A stretch of DNA of 64,000 nucleotides from positions 1,364,001 through 1,428,000 of the forward strand of contig NZ_FQVA01000001.1 of the NCBI RefSeq assembly GCF_900129095.1, written 5' to 3'. The stretch comes from Microbulbifer donghaiensis. Lineage in GTDB: Bacteria > Pseudomonadota > Gammaproteobacteria > Pseudomonadales > Cellvibrionaceae. This document shows, one piece after another, positions 17,863 through 26,911 of the stretch (its first letter is position 1; each line of letters begins with the position of its first letter). Under the pieces are notes generated by a model. The model saw nothing but the letters and a program-made list of their open reading frames with translations, did no database searches and had not been told where the DNA came from. Position numbers and translations under genes: made by a program.

Positions 17863-18906
17863 TCAGACGGTCTGGGTGACTTTCTTCAGGCCGGCCGGTT
17901 CATCTGGGTTGATACCCCGGCTAACGGCGACGTGGGCCACATCGATATAAAAACGCTGCAACAGCGCCAGCGGCGCCACGCGCGGGTGCACCCCTTTGCT
18001 CGGCACATGCAGATTTACCAGCGTGCCGCCGCGCCGGATGATGTCGGCAATCTGCTCGCTGTGCGCCTGGAAGGATTCATCCTCGATCGGTACATTGACT
18101 ACGGTCAGCTTCTGCTCAACCAGCGTTACCGGCCCGTGCAGGAATTCCGCACTGGAGAAGGATTCAGCGTGAATATTGCAGACCTCCTTCAGCTTCAGTG
18201 CCAGCTCACGGGTAATGCCGTAACCCGGTCCACGGCCCAGCACCACGAGATTTTTCACCGCGGCCAGGTCTTCCGGACGCAATTGAATATCGGAATTGAC
18301 CGCCTCGGTCAGGGTTTGCGGCAGCCCGTTGACGGCGTCCAGCAGTGCGGCATCTTCCGTCCAGTTGGCCACCAGCTGCAGCACAGCGGACAAGGTACTC
18401 AGGTAGCTCTTGGTCGCGGCGACCGCTTTTTCCGGCCCCGCCTTCAGCGGTACCACCAGGTCGACGACATCCTTGATCGGTGCACTTTCATCGTTCACCA
18501 GCGCCACGGTATAAGCGCCCGCTTCTTTCGCCATTTTCGCCTGGGCGAGAATGTCGGGACTGCGGCCGGACTGGGAAATCACCAGTACCAGGGCGCCTTC
18601 CAGTTTGAGTTTGCGTCCATAGACACTGGAAACGGACGGCGCCGCAGCGAAGGTCGGCGTGCCGGTTTCGATTTCGATCAGGTACTTGGCAAAAACTCCG
18701 GCGTGATCCGAGGAACCGCGCCCGACAATCATTACAAACCGAGGCGGCTCGCGCCGCAGGTGTTCGCCCAATTCAGCCATGGTGGCCGCGTTGTTCTGCA
18801 ATTGCTCGGCAATACGCGCGGGCGCCTCGCGGGCCTCGGTTTCCATAACAGTGGTAGCCATACCGCTATTTACCTGTGTTGCCTCGGCGGGAGTTACTGC
18901 AGTCAT
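17863..18906 (-). CDS. nagB-II: glucosamine-6-phosphate deaminase, SIS-domain type (NagB-II)
   Basis: A 347-residue protein with two SIS domains, seen in VGRGSSDHAGVFAKYL and LVISQSGRSPDIL, and a C-terminal sugar-isomerase half containing GRGPGYGITRELALKLKE. It resembles the isomerase half of GlmS without the glutaminase domain. This is the NagB-II form described in Shewanella, Xanthomonas and relatives, converting glucosamine-6-P to fructose-6-P and ammonia. It lies between nagK and nagA in the operon. Confidence 0.93.
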   Translation of the reverse strand: MTAVTPAEATQVNSGMATTVMETEAREAPARIAEQLQNNAATMAELGEHLRREPPRFVMIVGRGSSDHAGVFAKYLIEIETGTPTFAAAPSVSSVYGRKLKLEGALVLVISQSGRSPDILAQAKMAKEAGAYTVALVNDESAPIKDVVDLVVPLKAGPEKAVAATKSYLSTLSAVLQLVANWTEDAALLDAVNGLPQTLTEAVNSDIQLRPEDLAAVKNLVVLGRGPGYGITRELALKLKEVCNIHAESFSSAEFLHGPVTLVEQKLTVVNVPIEDESFQAHSEQIADIIRRGGTLVNLHVPSKGVHPRVAPLALLQRFYIDVAHVAVSRGINPDEPAGLKKVTQTV

Positions 18907-18924
18907 AAAAATTCTCGGTTTCCG

Positions 18925-19872
18925 TTATCCAAACAGCGCTTTCGAATCGGCTTCCTGCGCAGCCGGCCTGGCCTCGCTCGCCTCTCTCGCCAGCGACTGC
19001 TGGGCAAAATAGACACAGCCAATCTCCGGTGCGTCCAGCGGCTCAGCCAGGCGCTCCACCACATGCGGTGCCAGCCAGGGGCGCAGCCGCGGTGCCAGGC
19101 CACCGATCATCGACAGCCGGGGCGGCTTCAATTCCAACAACTTGTCGGCCAAGTCACTGATATAAGCGGCACCGTCGCGCACTATCGCCACGGCTACCGG
19201 GTCGCCTGCTTCGGCACACTCGATCACCGGCACTGCGATACGCGCGTAATGGCTGGAAGACTTTCCACCAATCTTTTCAAAAACCTCATTGGCATCGCCG
19301 GCATCGAGGGTCTTCAGTACCTCGCTCTTCAAGCGCGAGTCCTCGGCCAGCCCATCCAGGGCCATCAGCACATACTTGACGGCTTCCATGCCCATCCAGG
19401 CACCACTGCCTTTGTCGCCGTGGGGAAAACCGTGTCCGCCCACCAGCTTGCTCTGGCCATTGACCCAGGCGTAGCCACAGGAACCGGTGCCCGCAATGAT
19501 CACTGCACCGTCACCGCCGCGATGCGCGCCGAGACAGGCAGAGTGCTGGTCGGTGGTGAGGTACATTTTCTTGAAGGGATGGGCCCAGGAGGCCATTTCG
19601 CTGTAGAGCCGCGGCATATTGACGCCGGCCAGGCCGACGCCAGCCACCAGCTCACCGAGAGTTTCCGGCGGGAGTTTCGCTTCCGCCAGCGCCAGCGCGG
19701 CCGAGCGGACGATGGAATCGATAGTCTGTGCATATCCGTGCAGCGGGTTGGCAGGTCCAGCCACACCGGTACCGAGGACGCGGTTGTCGGCATCCACTAT
19801 AGAAGCCCGGCACTTACTGCCGCCGCCATCGATGCCAATATAAAGTATGTCCCTGTCTCTCAAAGCAACCAT
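18925..19872 (-). CDS. nagK: N-acetylglucosamine kinase, BadF/BadG/BcrA/BcrD type
   Basis: A 315-residue ASKHA-fold kinase. The ATP-binding phosphate-1 loop is IGIDGGGSKCRASIV, followed by IIAGTGSCGYAW and GDKGSGAWMG. It phosphorylates GlcNAc entering through NagP. It is the first gene of the nag operon. The NagR-type operator lies about 130 bp upstream, with an inverted repeat in the leader between them. Confidence 0.92.
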   Translation of the reverse strand: MVALRDRDILYIGIDGGGSKCRASIVDADNRVLGTGVAGPANPLHGYAQTIDSIVRSAALALAEAKLPPETLGELVAGVGLAGVNMPRLYSEMASWAHPFKKMYLTTDQHSACLGAHRGGDGAVIIAGTGSCGYAWVNGQSKLVGGHGFPHGDKGSGAWMGMEAVKYVLMALDGLAEDSRLKSEVLKTLDAGDANEVFEKIGGKSSSHYARIAVPVIECAEAGDPVAVAIVRDGAAYISDLADKLLELKPPRLSMIGGLAPRLRPWLAPHVVERLAEPLDAPEIGCVYFAQQSLAREASEARPAAQEADSKALFG

Positions 19873-20567
19873 CTGAACCGGCCTCTAAGATTTTGTATTG
19901 TTATGTGTCTTTACCAGGCTTCCCAATACATTTCCCCCGGGAAGCCGGCCGGTGCGCATTGGGCACCAGAGCCAATATAGGAGGGATACTACAGGAGAAA
20001 TGACAGCGTTGTCATCCCATTTTCTAAAAAAAACCAATGAAACACCGGTACGGGAGCCGGGACCGCGCAAGAATCAACCGACTTACCATTCGGTGACACC
20101 GGAGTATATAACCTCCCGTTTGTCCCGCCCACCGAAGCCGGGAGCGGGATTGAACCCGCCCGCAATACGCTGCGGCGACCGTCGACAGCCACGGCCGGAC
20201 CGCGCCCCCCAGATACGGAAGGCGTGAAGCCGGATCCTCGCAAGGCGACTATTAGATAGAGCCCAGTAGAATCCGGGCGCCTGCCAACGCCACCGGCCAG
20301 CGCTGCCGATCACTTGTGCCGGCACCACTTCCGACAACAAGGCGCCCCGCAACAAACAAAAATTGCGAACCGATTAACACCTGTTTGCAATAATCACGTC
20401 ACACTTTTCTGCGATAAAGCACCCGCCCGGAATGGCGCTCGTATTTTAGAGTGCCACCCGCATCACGCGAAACCGCCACCGATACAGGCATCGGCACCGC
20501 AATAATGAAAGCTGCGGATTTCGCGCCAGACATTTCCGTACAAGGATGCAAGCGAGAGGTTATTTAA
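19873..20567. other. long intergenic region upstream of nagK and the PstS-OmpA gene
   Basis: A 695-bp region without a convincing gene. The nagK side holds the operator at 20001 and, in the leader, an 8-bp inverted repeat (GGCTTCCC at 19917-19924 with GGGAAGCC at 19939-19946). The stretch 20060-20330 is GC-rich, and a minus-strand reading frame there has unremarkable composition and no recognisable motif. From 20340 to 20567 it becomes AT-richer, consistent with a promoter for the following plus-strand gene. Confidence 0.6.
20001..20014. promoter_or_regulatory. NagR-type operator upstream of the nag operon
   Basis: TGACAGCGTTGTCA matches TGACARCGYTGTCA exactly and is a palindrome apart from the central R/Y pair. 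A TATATT hexamer downstream on the minus strand is a possible -10, placing the operator over or just upstream of the promoter. Confidence 0.85.
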
Positions 20568-21887
20568 ATGGGGGGCTTGTCCATGCGCGCGATGGTTGCC
20601 GCGCTCCTTTGCTGTCAGCTGCTGATGACACCGGCGCTGGCCGCCGATAAGAAGACGCTGTTCCGCCTTACCGGTTCAAATACCATTGGCGCCGAACTGG
20701 CACCAAGACTGGTAAAAGGCTACCTGCACAGCCTGGACGCCAGCGACATACAACAGCGCAGCGAGGGCGAGCGCCACTGGATCACTGCCAATCTGGGTGC
20801 ACGCGCAGTGGAAGTCCCGATTGTGGCCCTCGGATCCAGTACCGGATTCAAGGCACTTGATGGCGACAGTGCCGACATCGGCATGGCCTCGCGCAAGATC
20901 AAGCAGAAGGAAGTGGATATGCTGACGCGCTTCGGCAATCTGGCCGGCGCCGAAGCGGAACACGTGATCGGCCTGGACGCCCTGGTGATCGCCATTCATC
21001 CGAGCAACCCGGTCGGCCAGCTCACCATCGCGCAACTCAGGCAGATCTACAGTGGTGAAATCAGCAACTGGGCGGAACTGGGGGGTGCGGACCTGCCGAT
21101 TCGGCCCCTGCACCGCGATATCGAATCCGGTACCCGCGCCACCTTCGATGAGGAGGTGTTTGGCGGAAGCCGGCCGACTCGCGGCATCTATGAGGTCTCC
21201 GGCAACGCGGAGACGCACCAGTTGGTATTGCGCCAACCCGGCGCCATTGGCTACCTGCCCTTTGCGGATGCGGGGGACGTGAAGAAAGTCGCGATCAAAT
21301 CCGCAGGCCTGGCCGCGGTGGTGCCGGACCGCGGCATCATCGCAACCGAGGATTTCCCACTGACCCGGCGGCTCTACCTGTACAAGAACCCCAGCCAGTT
21401 CAAACCGCATGTGGACAGTTTCCTGCATTTTGTCGAGTCGCCCGAGGGGCAAAAGCTGGTTGCAGAAACCGGCTTCATCAACCTGACGCCGGTGGCGCTG
21501 AAAATGTCGCCCTACCCCAATGCACCCGAAGCCTACCGGCAACTGATGGAACAGGGAGAGCGCCTGAGTATTTCTTTCCGCTTTGCCAACGGCAGTTCAG
21601 AGCTCGACAGCCGGGCGCTCAAGGACCTGCGCCGCCTGGAACACTACATGGATAATGCCGAGCGCGAGCTCAATCTCATTCTGGTAGGCTTTTCCGATCA
21701 GAAATCCAACAGCAACATTGCAGACATCATCTCCCGCTTTCGCGCCCTCAAAGTCCAGGGCGCCCTGTTGCGGGAACATCAATTGGGTGACAGCAAAATC
21801 CTCGCCCTGGGTGCTTTCGCACCACTGACCGTCGACAGCGAGCAGGCACCGATCAAAAACAGTCGTGTCGAGGTGTGGATTAACTGA
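20568..21887 (+). CDS. phosphate-binding-like (PstS-type) domain fused to an OmpA-like C-terminal domain
   Basis: A 439-residue exported protein. A signal peptide (MRAMVAALLCCQLLMTPALA) leads into a PBP-like domain with FRLTGSNTIGAELAP, GSSTGFKALDGDSADIGMASR, LVIAIHPSNPV and RDIESGTRATFDEEVFGG, as in PstS proteins. From about residue 335 a C-terminal OmpA-like domain follows (SISFRFANGSSELD ... LNLILVGFSDQ ... SRVEVWIN), which should bind peptidoglycan. The true start may be the ATG five codons on, preceded by GGGGGG. It would be a wall-tethered ligand-binding protein; phosphate as ligand is unproven and no pst genes are nearby. Confidence 0.85.
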   Translation: MGGLSMRAMVAALLCCQLLMTPALAADKKTLFRLTGSNTIGAELAPRLVKGYLHSLDASDIQQRSEGERHWITANLGARAVEVPIVALGSSTGFKALDGDSADIGMASRKIKQKEVDMLTRFGNLAGAEAEHVIGLDALVIAIHPSNPVGQLTIAQLRQIYSGEISNWAELGGADLPIRPLHRDIESGTRATFDEEVFGGSRPTRGIYEVSGNAETHQLVLRQPGAIGYLPFADAGDVKKVAIKSAGLAAVVPDRGIIATEDFPLTRRLYLYKNPSQFKPHVDSFLHFVESPEGQKLVAETGFINLTPVALKMSPYPNAPEAYRQLMEQGERLSISFRFANGSSELDSRALKDLRRLEHYMDNAERELNLILVGFSDQKSNSNIADIISRFRALKVQGALLREHQLGDSKILALGAFAPLTVDSEQAPIKNSRVEVWIN

Positions 21888-21978
21888 ACGACCTGCCGCC
21901 GGGCTACTGGCGCGGTTTGACTATGCTAGTGATTGCCCCGACAAATCGTGCGGGCCAAAGCTCATTAGGATAACGTGA

Positions 21979-22845
21979 ATGGCGGCTCCGGCTACCAAAA
22001 TACTGAACCGACTGTGGCGCACCGCAACCCTGTTGCTGGTGTTGTTTCTCCTCAGCAGCTGCTCGAGCATTCAATTCGCTTACAACCAGCTGGACCTGTG
22101 GATGCGCTGGCAGATCGACGACTATGTCGATTTCAATAGTGTGCAGAAGGGCCAGCTACAGGGCGCCCTCGACAGTTTCCACCGCTGGCACCGCCAGACG
22201 CAGCTGCCCCGTTACGCCGAATATCTCGCGCAACTCGCCGATCAGGTCGACCAGGGCCACCTGGAGCAGGTCGAGCTGGCAGCGGTCGAGGGCCAGGTGA
22301 GTGCATTCTGGGATGCCGCCAGTACGCAACTCTATGACGTGTTGCTGCCACTCGCGCCACAACTCAGTGACGAACAGATTGACGGGCTGGAGGAAAACCT
22401 GCGCGAAAAGCGCGAAGAGTCACTGGAGAAATGGCAAAAATCCCCGGACAAGATCGAGCGCCGCCGAAAAAAACAGATTCGCAAGCAGAGTGAGCGATGG
22501 CTCGGCTCCCTGAGCGATGAACAGGAACAGCTGATTGCCGATTGGGTAGCACAGGTAGCCTACAACCCTCTGCTGCGCGATCAACAGAGAAAGATATGGC
22601 AGGCAAATTTTATCGACCTTCTACGCCGCAAGCCGGATGGTTACCTGAACAAAATGCGCGACCTGCTCCTCAATCCGGAGCAGCTCTGGTCGGAGGATTA
22701 CCGGCAGATGCAGGAACAGCGGCACCAGCAGGCCCGCGAGCTCAGCCGGGAAATCCTCGCCAGCACCACCGAGACACAGCGCCGCCACCTGACGCGAACG
22801 CTGCGTGAGTACGCAGCGGACTTCCGCACCCTGGCCAGCCAATAG
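21979..22845 (+). CDS. DUF6279-type lipoprotein
   Basis: A 288-residue predicted lipoprotein: a hydrophobic stretch LLLVLFLLSSC ends in a lipobox Cys near residue 34, then SSIQFAYNQLDLWMRWQIDDYVDF, typical of the DUF6279 family. The mature part is charged and helical, with a Lys/Arg/Glu-rich segment around residues 140-175. Function is unknown; outer-membrane or periplasmic location is likely. It stands alone between the PstS-OmpA gene and the aminotransferase, all on the plus strand. Confidence 0.75.
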   Translation: MAAPATKILNRLWRTATLLLVLFLLSSCSSIQFAYNQLDLWMRWQIDDYVDFNSVQKGQLQGALDSFHRWHRQTQLPRYAEYLAQLADQVDQGHLEQVELAAVEGQVSAFWDAASTQLYDVLLPLAPQLSDEQIDGLEENLREKREESLEKWQKSPDKIERRRKKQIRKQSERWLGSLSDEQEQLIADWVAQVAYNPLLRDQQRKIWQANFIDLLRRKPDGYLNKMRDLLLNPEQLWSEDYRQMQEQRHQQARELSREILASTTETQRRHLTRTLREYAADFRTLASQ

Positions 22846-22943
22846 CGCAGCCCCCAATCCACCATTTCTTGCTGAGATAGCTGACGGCTCCCGCCTCTGG
22901 CTGCTAAGCTCGCCGCTTCCATTGATCAGACAGGGGGAACCTC

Positions 22944-24218
22944 GTGCGTATCGACTCCGCCACACGCGACCAGCTACAGGCTTGGGAAAAAGAACTCAGT
23001 GCGCAATACCAGCGCATCTGCCAGCATGAATTGAGCCTGGATATCACCCGGGGCAAACCTTCGGCGGAACAGCTGCAACTTTCCGATCGCCTGGACGGCA
23101 TACTGAACGGCGACTACCGCGCTGCCGACGGCACCGATACCCGCAATTACGGTGGCCTGGAAGGGCTGCTCTGCGCGCGCGAGCTGGGGGCGGATATCCT
23201 GCAGGTACCGACCGCGGAAGTCGTGGCCGCGGGAAACAGCTCCCTGACGCTGATGTACCACGCTGTGTTGACCGGTTACCTGTTCGGCTTCGCCGGCAAC
23301 GTACCCTGGCGCGACCTGCAAGCGCCAAAGTTCCTGTGCCCGGTACCCGGCTACGATCGCCATTTCGCCATCTGTGAGCAACTCGGCATTGGCATGGTGA
23401 ATGTTCCGATGACCGACAGCGGTCCGGATATGGATGCAGTCGAGGAGCAGATTCGTCAGGATCAGGACATCATCGGTCTCTGGTGCGTACCGAAGTTCTC
23501 CAACCCCACCGGCGTTACCTACAACAAGGAAACCGTCGACCGCCTGGCACAATTGGCACAGTTCGCCAACCCGGGCTTCCGTATTTTCTGGGACAACGCC
23601 TACGCGATCCACGACCTGGAACAGCAGGTTAACCTGCCGAGCATCCGCGCCGCGACACTGGAAAATGACACCGCGGATTCTGTTCTGCAGTTCGCCTCCA
23701 CTTCCAAGGTCACCCATGCCGGTGCCGGCGTTGCCTTTATCAGTGCCAGCAGCGCCAACCTGGCATCACTGAAAAAGCAGATGCAGGCGATGACCATCGG
23801 GCCGGACAAGGTTAATCAACTGCGCCACTCGCGCTTCTTTGCCGAATTCACCATGCTGCGGGAGCATATGCAGAAACACGCACAGATATTGAAACCAAAG
23901 TTCGAATGTGTGCTGAGCCAGCTGCACAATGCCTTCGGCGATGCGGATCTGGGAACCTGGGAAACGCCCAAGGGCGGCTACTTCGTTTCCTTCAATACGC
24001 GCCCGGGCTGCGCCACGGCCGTGGTCAAGCTGGCTGCGGATGCCGGAGTAAAACTGACACCAGCCGGCGCCACCTTTCCCTACGGCAAGGACCCGGAAGA
24101 CTGCAACATCCGCATCGCGCCGAGCTTCCCGCCACTGGAGGAACTGGATACGGCCATGGCGGTGTTTATTCTGTGCGTAAAACTCGCCAGCGTACGCCAG
24201 CAGTTAGCATTGCCCTGA
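22944..24218 (+). CDS. PLP-dependent aminotransferase, class I (subgroup Ic type)
   Basis: A 424-residue fold-type I aminotransferase. SLDITRGKPSAEQL and TRNYGGLEGL at the N-terminus, PKFSNPTGVTYN, IFWDNAYAIHDL and the PLP-lysine region STSKVTHAGAG are seen. It resembles the aspartate-aminotransferase Ic branch (PF12897), which differs from AspC. Its amino-acid substrate cannot be read from the sequence. Confidence 0.88.
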   Translation: MRIDSATRDQLQAWEKELSAQYQRICQHELSLDITRGKPSAEQLQLSDRLDGILNGDYRAADGTDTRNYGGLEGLLCARELGADILQVPTAEVVAAGNSSLTLMYHAVLTGYLFGFAGNVPWRDLQAPKFLCPVPGYDRHFAICEQLGIGMVNVPMTDSGPDMDAVEEQIRQDQDIIGLWCVPKFSNPTGVTYNKETVDRLAQLAQFANPGFRIFWDNAYAIHDLEQQVNLPSIRAATLENDTADSVLQFASTSKVTHAGAGVAFISASSANLASLKKQMQAMTIGPDKVNQLRHSRFFAEFTMLREHMQKHAQILKPKFECVLSQLHNAFGDADLGTWETPKGGYFVSFNTRPGCATAVVKLAADAGVKLTPAGATFPYGKDPEDCNIRIAPSFPPLEELDTAMAVFILCVKLASVRQQLALP

Positions 24219-24227
24219 GGTATCTGC

Positions 24228-24258
24228 GGCAGTCGCGGCCAGCATGAGCGCGACTGCC
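24228..24258. terminator. hairpin between two convergent genes
   Basis: A perfect 10-bp inverted repeat, GGCAGTCGCG with CGCGACTGCC, lies between the aminotransferase stop and the olsF-like stop. No U run follows on either strand, so it is a likely but not certain shared terminator. Confidence 0.45.
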
Positions 24259-24269
24259 TGCCGCCATTC

Positions 24270-25943
24270 TCAAGCGTTCAGATAGCGCCTCGCGAATTTG
24301 GAGTCCACCTGTTCGAGGTCGACCACCACCAGCCCGTCCACAGAATCACAGAAATCCGGATCCACGTTGAACGCGTGAAAGCTGGTCCCCCCCGGCCTGG
24401 TGACCGCCGTGTATTTCTTGAACAGCGGCGGCAACATCACGCCCTCTTCCTTCAGGGTCTGTTTCAGCTGGACCATGTCCTTGGCCGCGTCGCCATGTAA
24501 CGGCGGCAGGTCATCGCGCGCCTCGGCAAATGGCAGGCGCGCATCGCCGAGGGGGTTACCGGTCGCGTAGTGATGCAGGAAATAGCGCACAATGGCCGAC
24601 TTGGCACGCACCGAAAAAGTACCCGGCATGGACACAGGACCGAACAGATAACGCACGTCGTTGCGCGCAATCCACTGCCCGATACCGCACCAGAGCAGAT
24701 CCAGTCCCCGGCCGCGCCAGTATTCCGGCAACAGGAAACTGCGCCCCAGTTCCGCCGATCCCGGCAGGCACTGCTGCGGCGGGCGCGGGTAATTGAACAG
24801 CGTGCTGCTATAGATCTGCTCCGGCTGCAAACCGTCAGTTTTTGCCAACCGGTAGGCGCCGGCGATCTGGCCCCGCAGCGAATCCCATAACAGCAGGTGG
24901 TCGTAATGCGCATCGAATGCATCCCAGTCACGACTCAGGCCGGTGCCTTCACCCACAGCCCGAAAGGCGATTTCACGGATACGCGACAGCTCGCGCATTA
25001 CCGGGCAATCCACCTGCTGGCGATACAGCTTGACGGAGTACTCGCCCTGTTCGATCAATGTGGCGCAGCTGTCCATTACCCGCGTGACGTCGTCGACCGG
25101 CTCGGCAGCGGCGATGAGTTCCGGGCCTAGCGGTCGCGGCGACTTGTGCAGCCGGTGCACATGCTTGCGCCACAGCGCCGCCTGGGCCCGCGGAGCCAAC
25201 GGCCAGTTGCGGAAGTGCTCAGCCTCCACGGGACTGCCGATGCGAATGTCGATGCCGCGGCTCATTTGTTTAAACATTTCGCGGATGAGCCACAACGTGG
25301 ACAGCGGCTTGTTCAGCATCGACAGGCCGTAAAACCACCACGAATTTCTGCCGCGCACCTGTACCGGCAGAATCGGCGCGCCGGCTTTTTCGGCAAAGCG
25401 GGTGAAGCCCGGGTTCCAGCGACCATCGCGCACGCCCTGGGGGGTCAGGCGCGAGACCTCGCCGGCGGGGAAGACAATGATGACACCGCCCTCCTGCAGG
25501 TGCCGATAGATCCCCTCTACGTCGCCGCGGCGCGTGCGGCCATTGAAGTTGTCTACCGGTAACAGGTAGGGGCGCAGCGGTTCGATGTTCCACAGCAGCT
25601 GGCTGGCTATCGCGCGCACATCCTTGCGCACCCGCGCGACCATGTCGATCAGCGCCAGGCCGTCGAGGCTGCCCAGGGGGTGGTTGGCGACGATCACCAG
25701 CGGGCCGCTGCGCGGTATCCGCTCTAGCTCCAGCGGATTCAGGTCATAGCGGAAATCGAAATAGGCAAACACCTGGCGAATAAAATCGAGTCCGCCCAGG
25801 TGTGGATAGCGGCGGCCGAACTCCCGTAACTGCTGTTCGCAACAGATTTTTTTCAGGGTTGCCGATACCAGCTTGCGCGTCGCCTTGTCCGGCGCGGCGC
25901 TGTACCAGGCATTTTTCTGCAGGAGGTTTTCGAGCTGAATCAT
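24270..25943 (-). CDS. olsF: bifunctional acyltransferase, OlsF-like ornithine lipid synthase
   Basis: A 557-residue two-domain protein. Residues 1-280 are a PlsC-type acyltransferase: VIVANHPLGSLDGLAL gives the catalytic His and Asp, and VIIVFPAGEVSRL is the glycerolipid-binding motif. The C-terminal half is a GNAT-like OlsB domain (ADR/GRSFLLPEYWRGRGLDLLW; YLFGPVSMPGTF). This order matches OlsF, where the C-terminal domain N-acylates ornithine and the N-terminal one O-acylates the product. Its start overlaps the upstream phosphoesterase stop by 4 bases, so the two are translationally coupled. Another acceptor amino acid is possible. Confidence 0.82.
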   Translation of the reverse strand: MIQLENLLQKNAWYSAAPDKATRKLVSATLKKICCEQQLREFGRRYPHLGGLDFIRQVFAYFDFRYDLNPLELERIPRSGPLVIVANHPLGSLDGLALIDMVARVRKDVRAIASQLLWNIEPLRPYLLPVDNFNGRTRRGDVEGIYRHLQEGGVIIVFPAGEVSRLTPQGVRDGRWNPGFTRFAEKAGAPILPVQVRGRNSWWFYGLSMLNKPLSTLWLIREMFKQMSRGIDIRIGSPVEAEHFRNWPLAPRAQAALWRKHVHRLHKSPRPLGPELIAAAEPVDDVTRVMDSCATLIEQGEYSVKLYRQQVDCPVMRELSRIREIAFRAVGEGTGLSRDWDAFDAHYDHLLLWDSLRGQIAGAYRLAKTDGLQPEQIYSSTLFNYPRPPQQCLPGSAELGRSFLLPEYWRGRGLDLLWCGIGQWIARNDVRYLFGPVSMPGTFSVRAKSAIVRYFLHHYATGNPLGDARLPFAEARDDLPPLHGDAAKDMVQLKQTLKEEGVMLPPLFKKYTAVTRPGGTSFHAFNVDPDFCDSVDGLVVVDLEQVDSKFARRYLNA

Positions 25944-26731
25944 GCGGCCACCGCTTCCGTCATAATACGGGCTATTTTCGGTGTCCTGTGCCAGTGCAGC
26001 AGATCCAGACTGCCGTCATGCTGCTCCACTACCGCACTCATGGAATCCACCCAGTCGCCGCAGTTGGCATAGGTAACTTCCGCTTCGGCGGCATCGCCAT
26101 GGCGGATCGCGGCGCGGTGTATGTGTCCGCAAATAACGCCATCGAAACCGCGGCGGCGAGTCTCCCGAATCGCAATTTCCTCAAAACTGTTCATCATGCG
26201 CCGGGCGGCATTTACGCGGTTCTTCACATGGTTGGCCAGCGACCACCAGGGCTTGTCGAAGCGACCGCGCCAGTAATTGATCCAGCGGTTCAGGCGCAGC
26301 ATCAGATAATAGCTCTGGTCGCCGATGTGGTAGCTGAGCGGGTGGACGTCGATCTGGTGCTCGAACTGATCCCCGTGCGTGACCCAGTAGCGGCTGCCGT
26401 CTTCAGCGGTGTGAATCCACTCGCGCTCTACGCGAATATTGCCGAGGCGCTTCCCGGCCCAGCTGCGCATCGGCGCATCGTGATTGCCGGGAACGTAGAT
26501 AATCTCGGGAGTCTTGCTGCTCAGTTCGGACAGCATTTCCAGCAACATCGAGGAAGCTTTACACCAGCTGCCCTTGCCCTGGGCGAGAGCTTTCATGTCG
26601 AAGATATCGCCGACCAGGTAAACGGTATCCGCGCGGTTCTGGTCGAGAAAGTCCGCCAGCCGTTGCGGCTCGCTGTCCCGGCTGCCCAGGTGAACATCGG
26701 AAATCCACAGTGCGCGATAGCGGTTGCTCAT
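25940..26731 (-). CDS. calcineurin-type metallophosphoesterase, LpxH-like (UDP-diacylglucosamine diphosphatase family)
   Basis: A 263-residue metallophosphoesterase with the full metal-binding series: ISDVHLGSRDSE, YLVGDIFDM, VPGNHD, VTHGDQFE and VICGHIHRAAI. The fold and spacing match UDP-2,3-diacylglucosamine hydrolase-like proteins, including the longer paralogues of true LpxH. Coupling to the OlsF-like gene suggests a membrane-lipid or envelope phosphoester substrate. Whether it makes lipid X cannot be decided here. Confidence 0.8.
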   Translation of the reverse strand: MSNRYRALWISDVHLGSRDSEPQRLADFLDQNRADTVYLVGDIFDMKALAQGKGSWCKASSMLLEMLSELSSKTPEIIYVPGNHDAPMRSWAGKRLGNIRVEREWIHTAEDGSRYWVTHGDQFEHQIDVHPLSYHIGDQSYYLMLRLNRWINYWRGRFDKPWWSLANHVKNRVNAARRMMNSFEEIAIRETRRRGFDGVICGHIHRAAIRHGDAAEAEVTYANCGDWVDSMSAVVEQHDGSLDLLHWHRTPKIARIMTEAVAA

Positions 26732-26911
26732 AGCAAGGCCCCAAATAGCGGTTTGAGATACCTTGCTTGAGTATTCTTACAAAAAGTGGCAATTCCTGTG
26801 AAAAATTTATGTCAGCAGCGGGCCAGCCCAAAGTGCTGGCAGCCCTCGGCTGATAAGGGGGCGTCGGCCCGCCGGGGCATTCGACGGGGGGGGATTTTAA
26901 AACACCGACAA

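Noticed and set aside
20130-20175. tRNA-like T-arm (GGTTCAATCCC on the minus strand) in the nagK upstream region
   Set aside because: The arms do not pair in the tRNA register and no acceptor, D or anticodon arms can be drawn around it.
20083-20355. 90-codon minus-strand frame in the long intergenic region
   Set aside because: No recognisable motif, no clear ribosome-binding site, and residue composition typical of GC-rich non-coding DNA.
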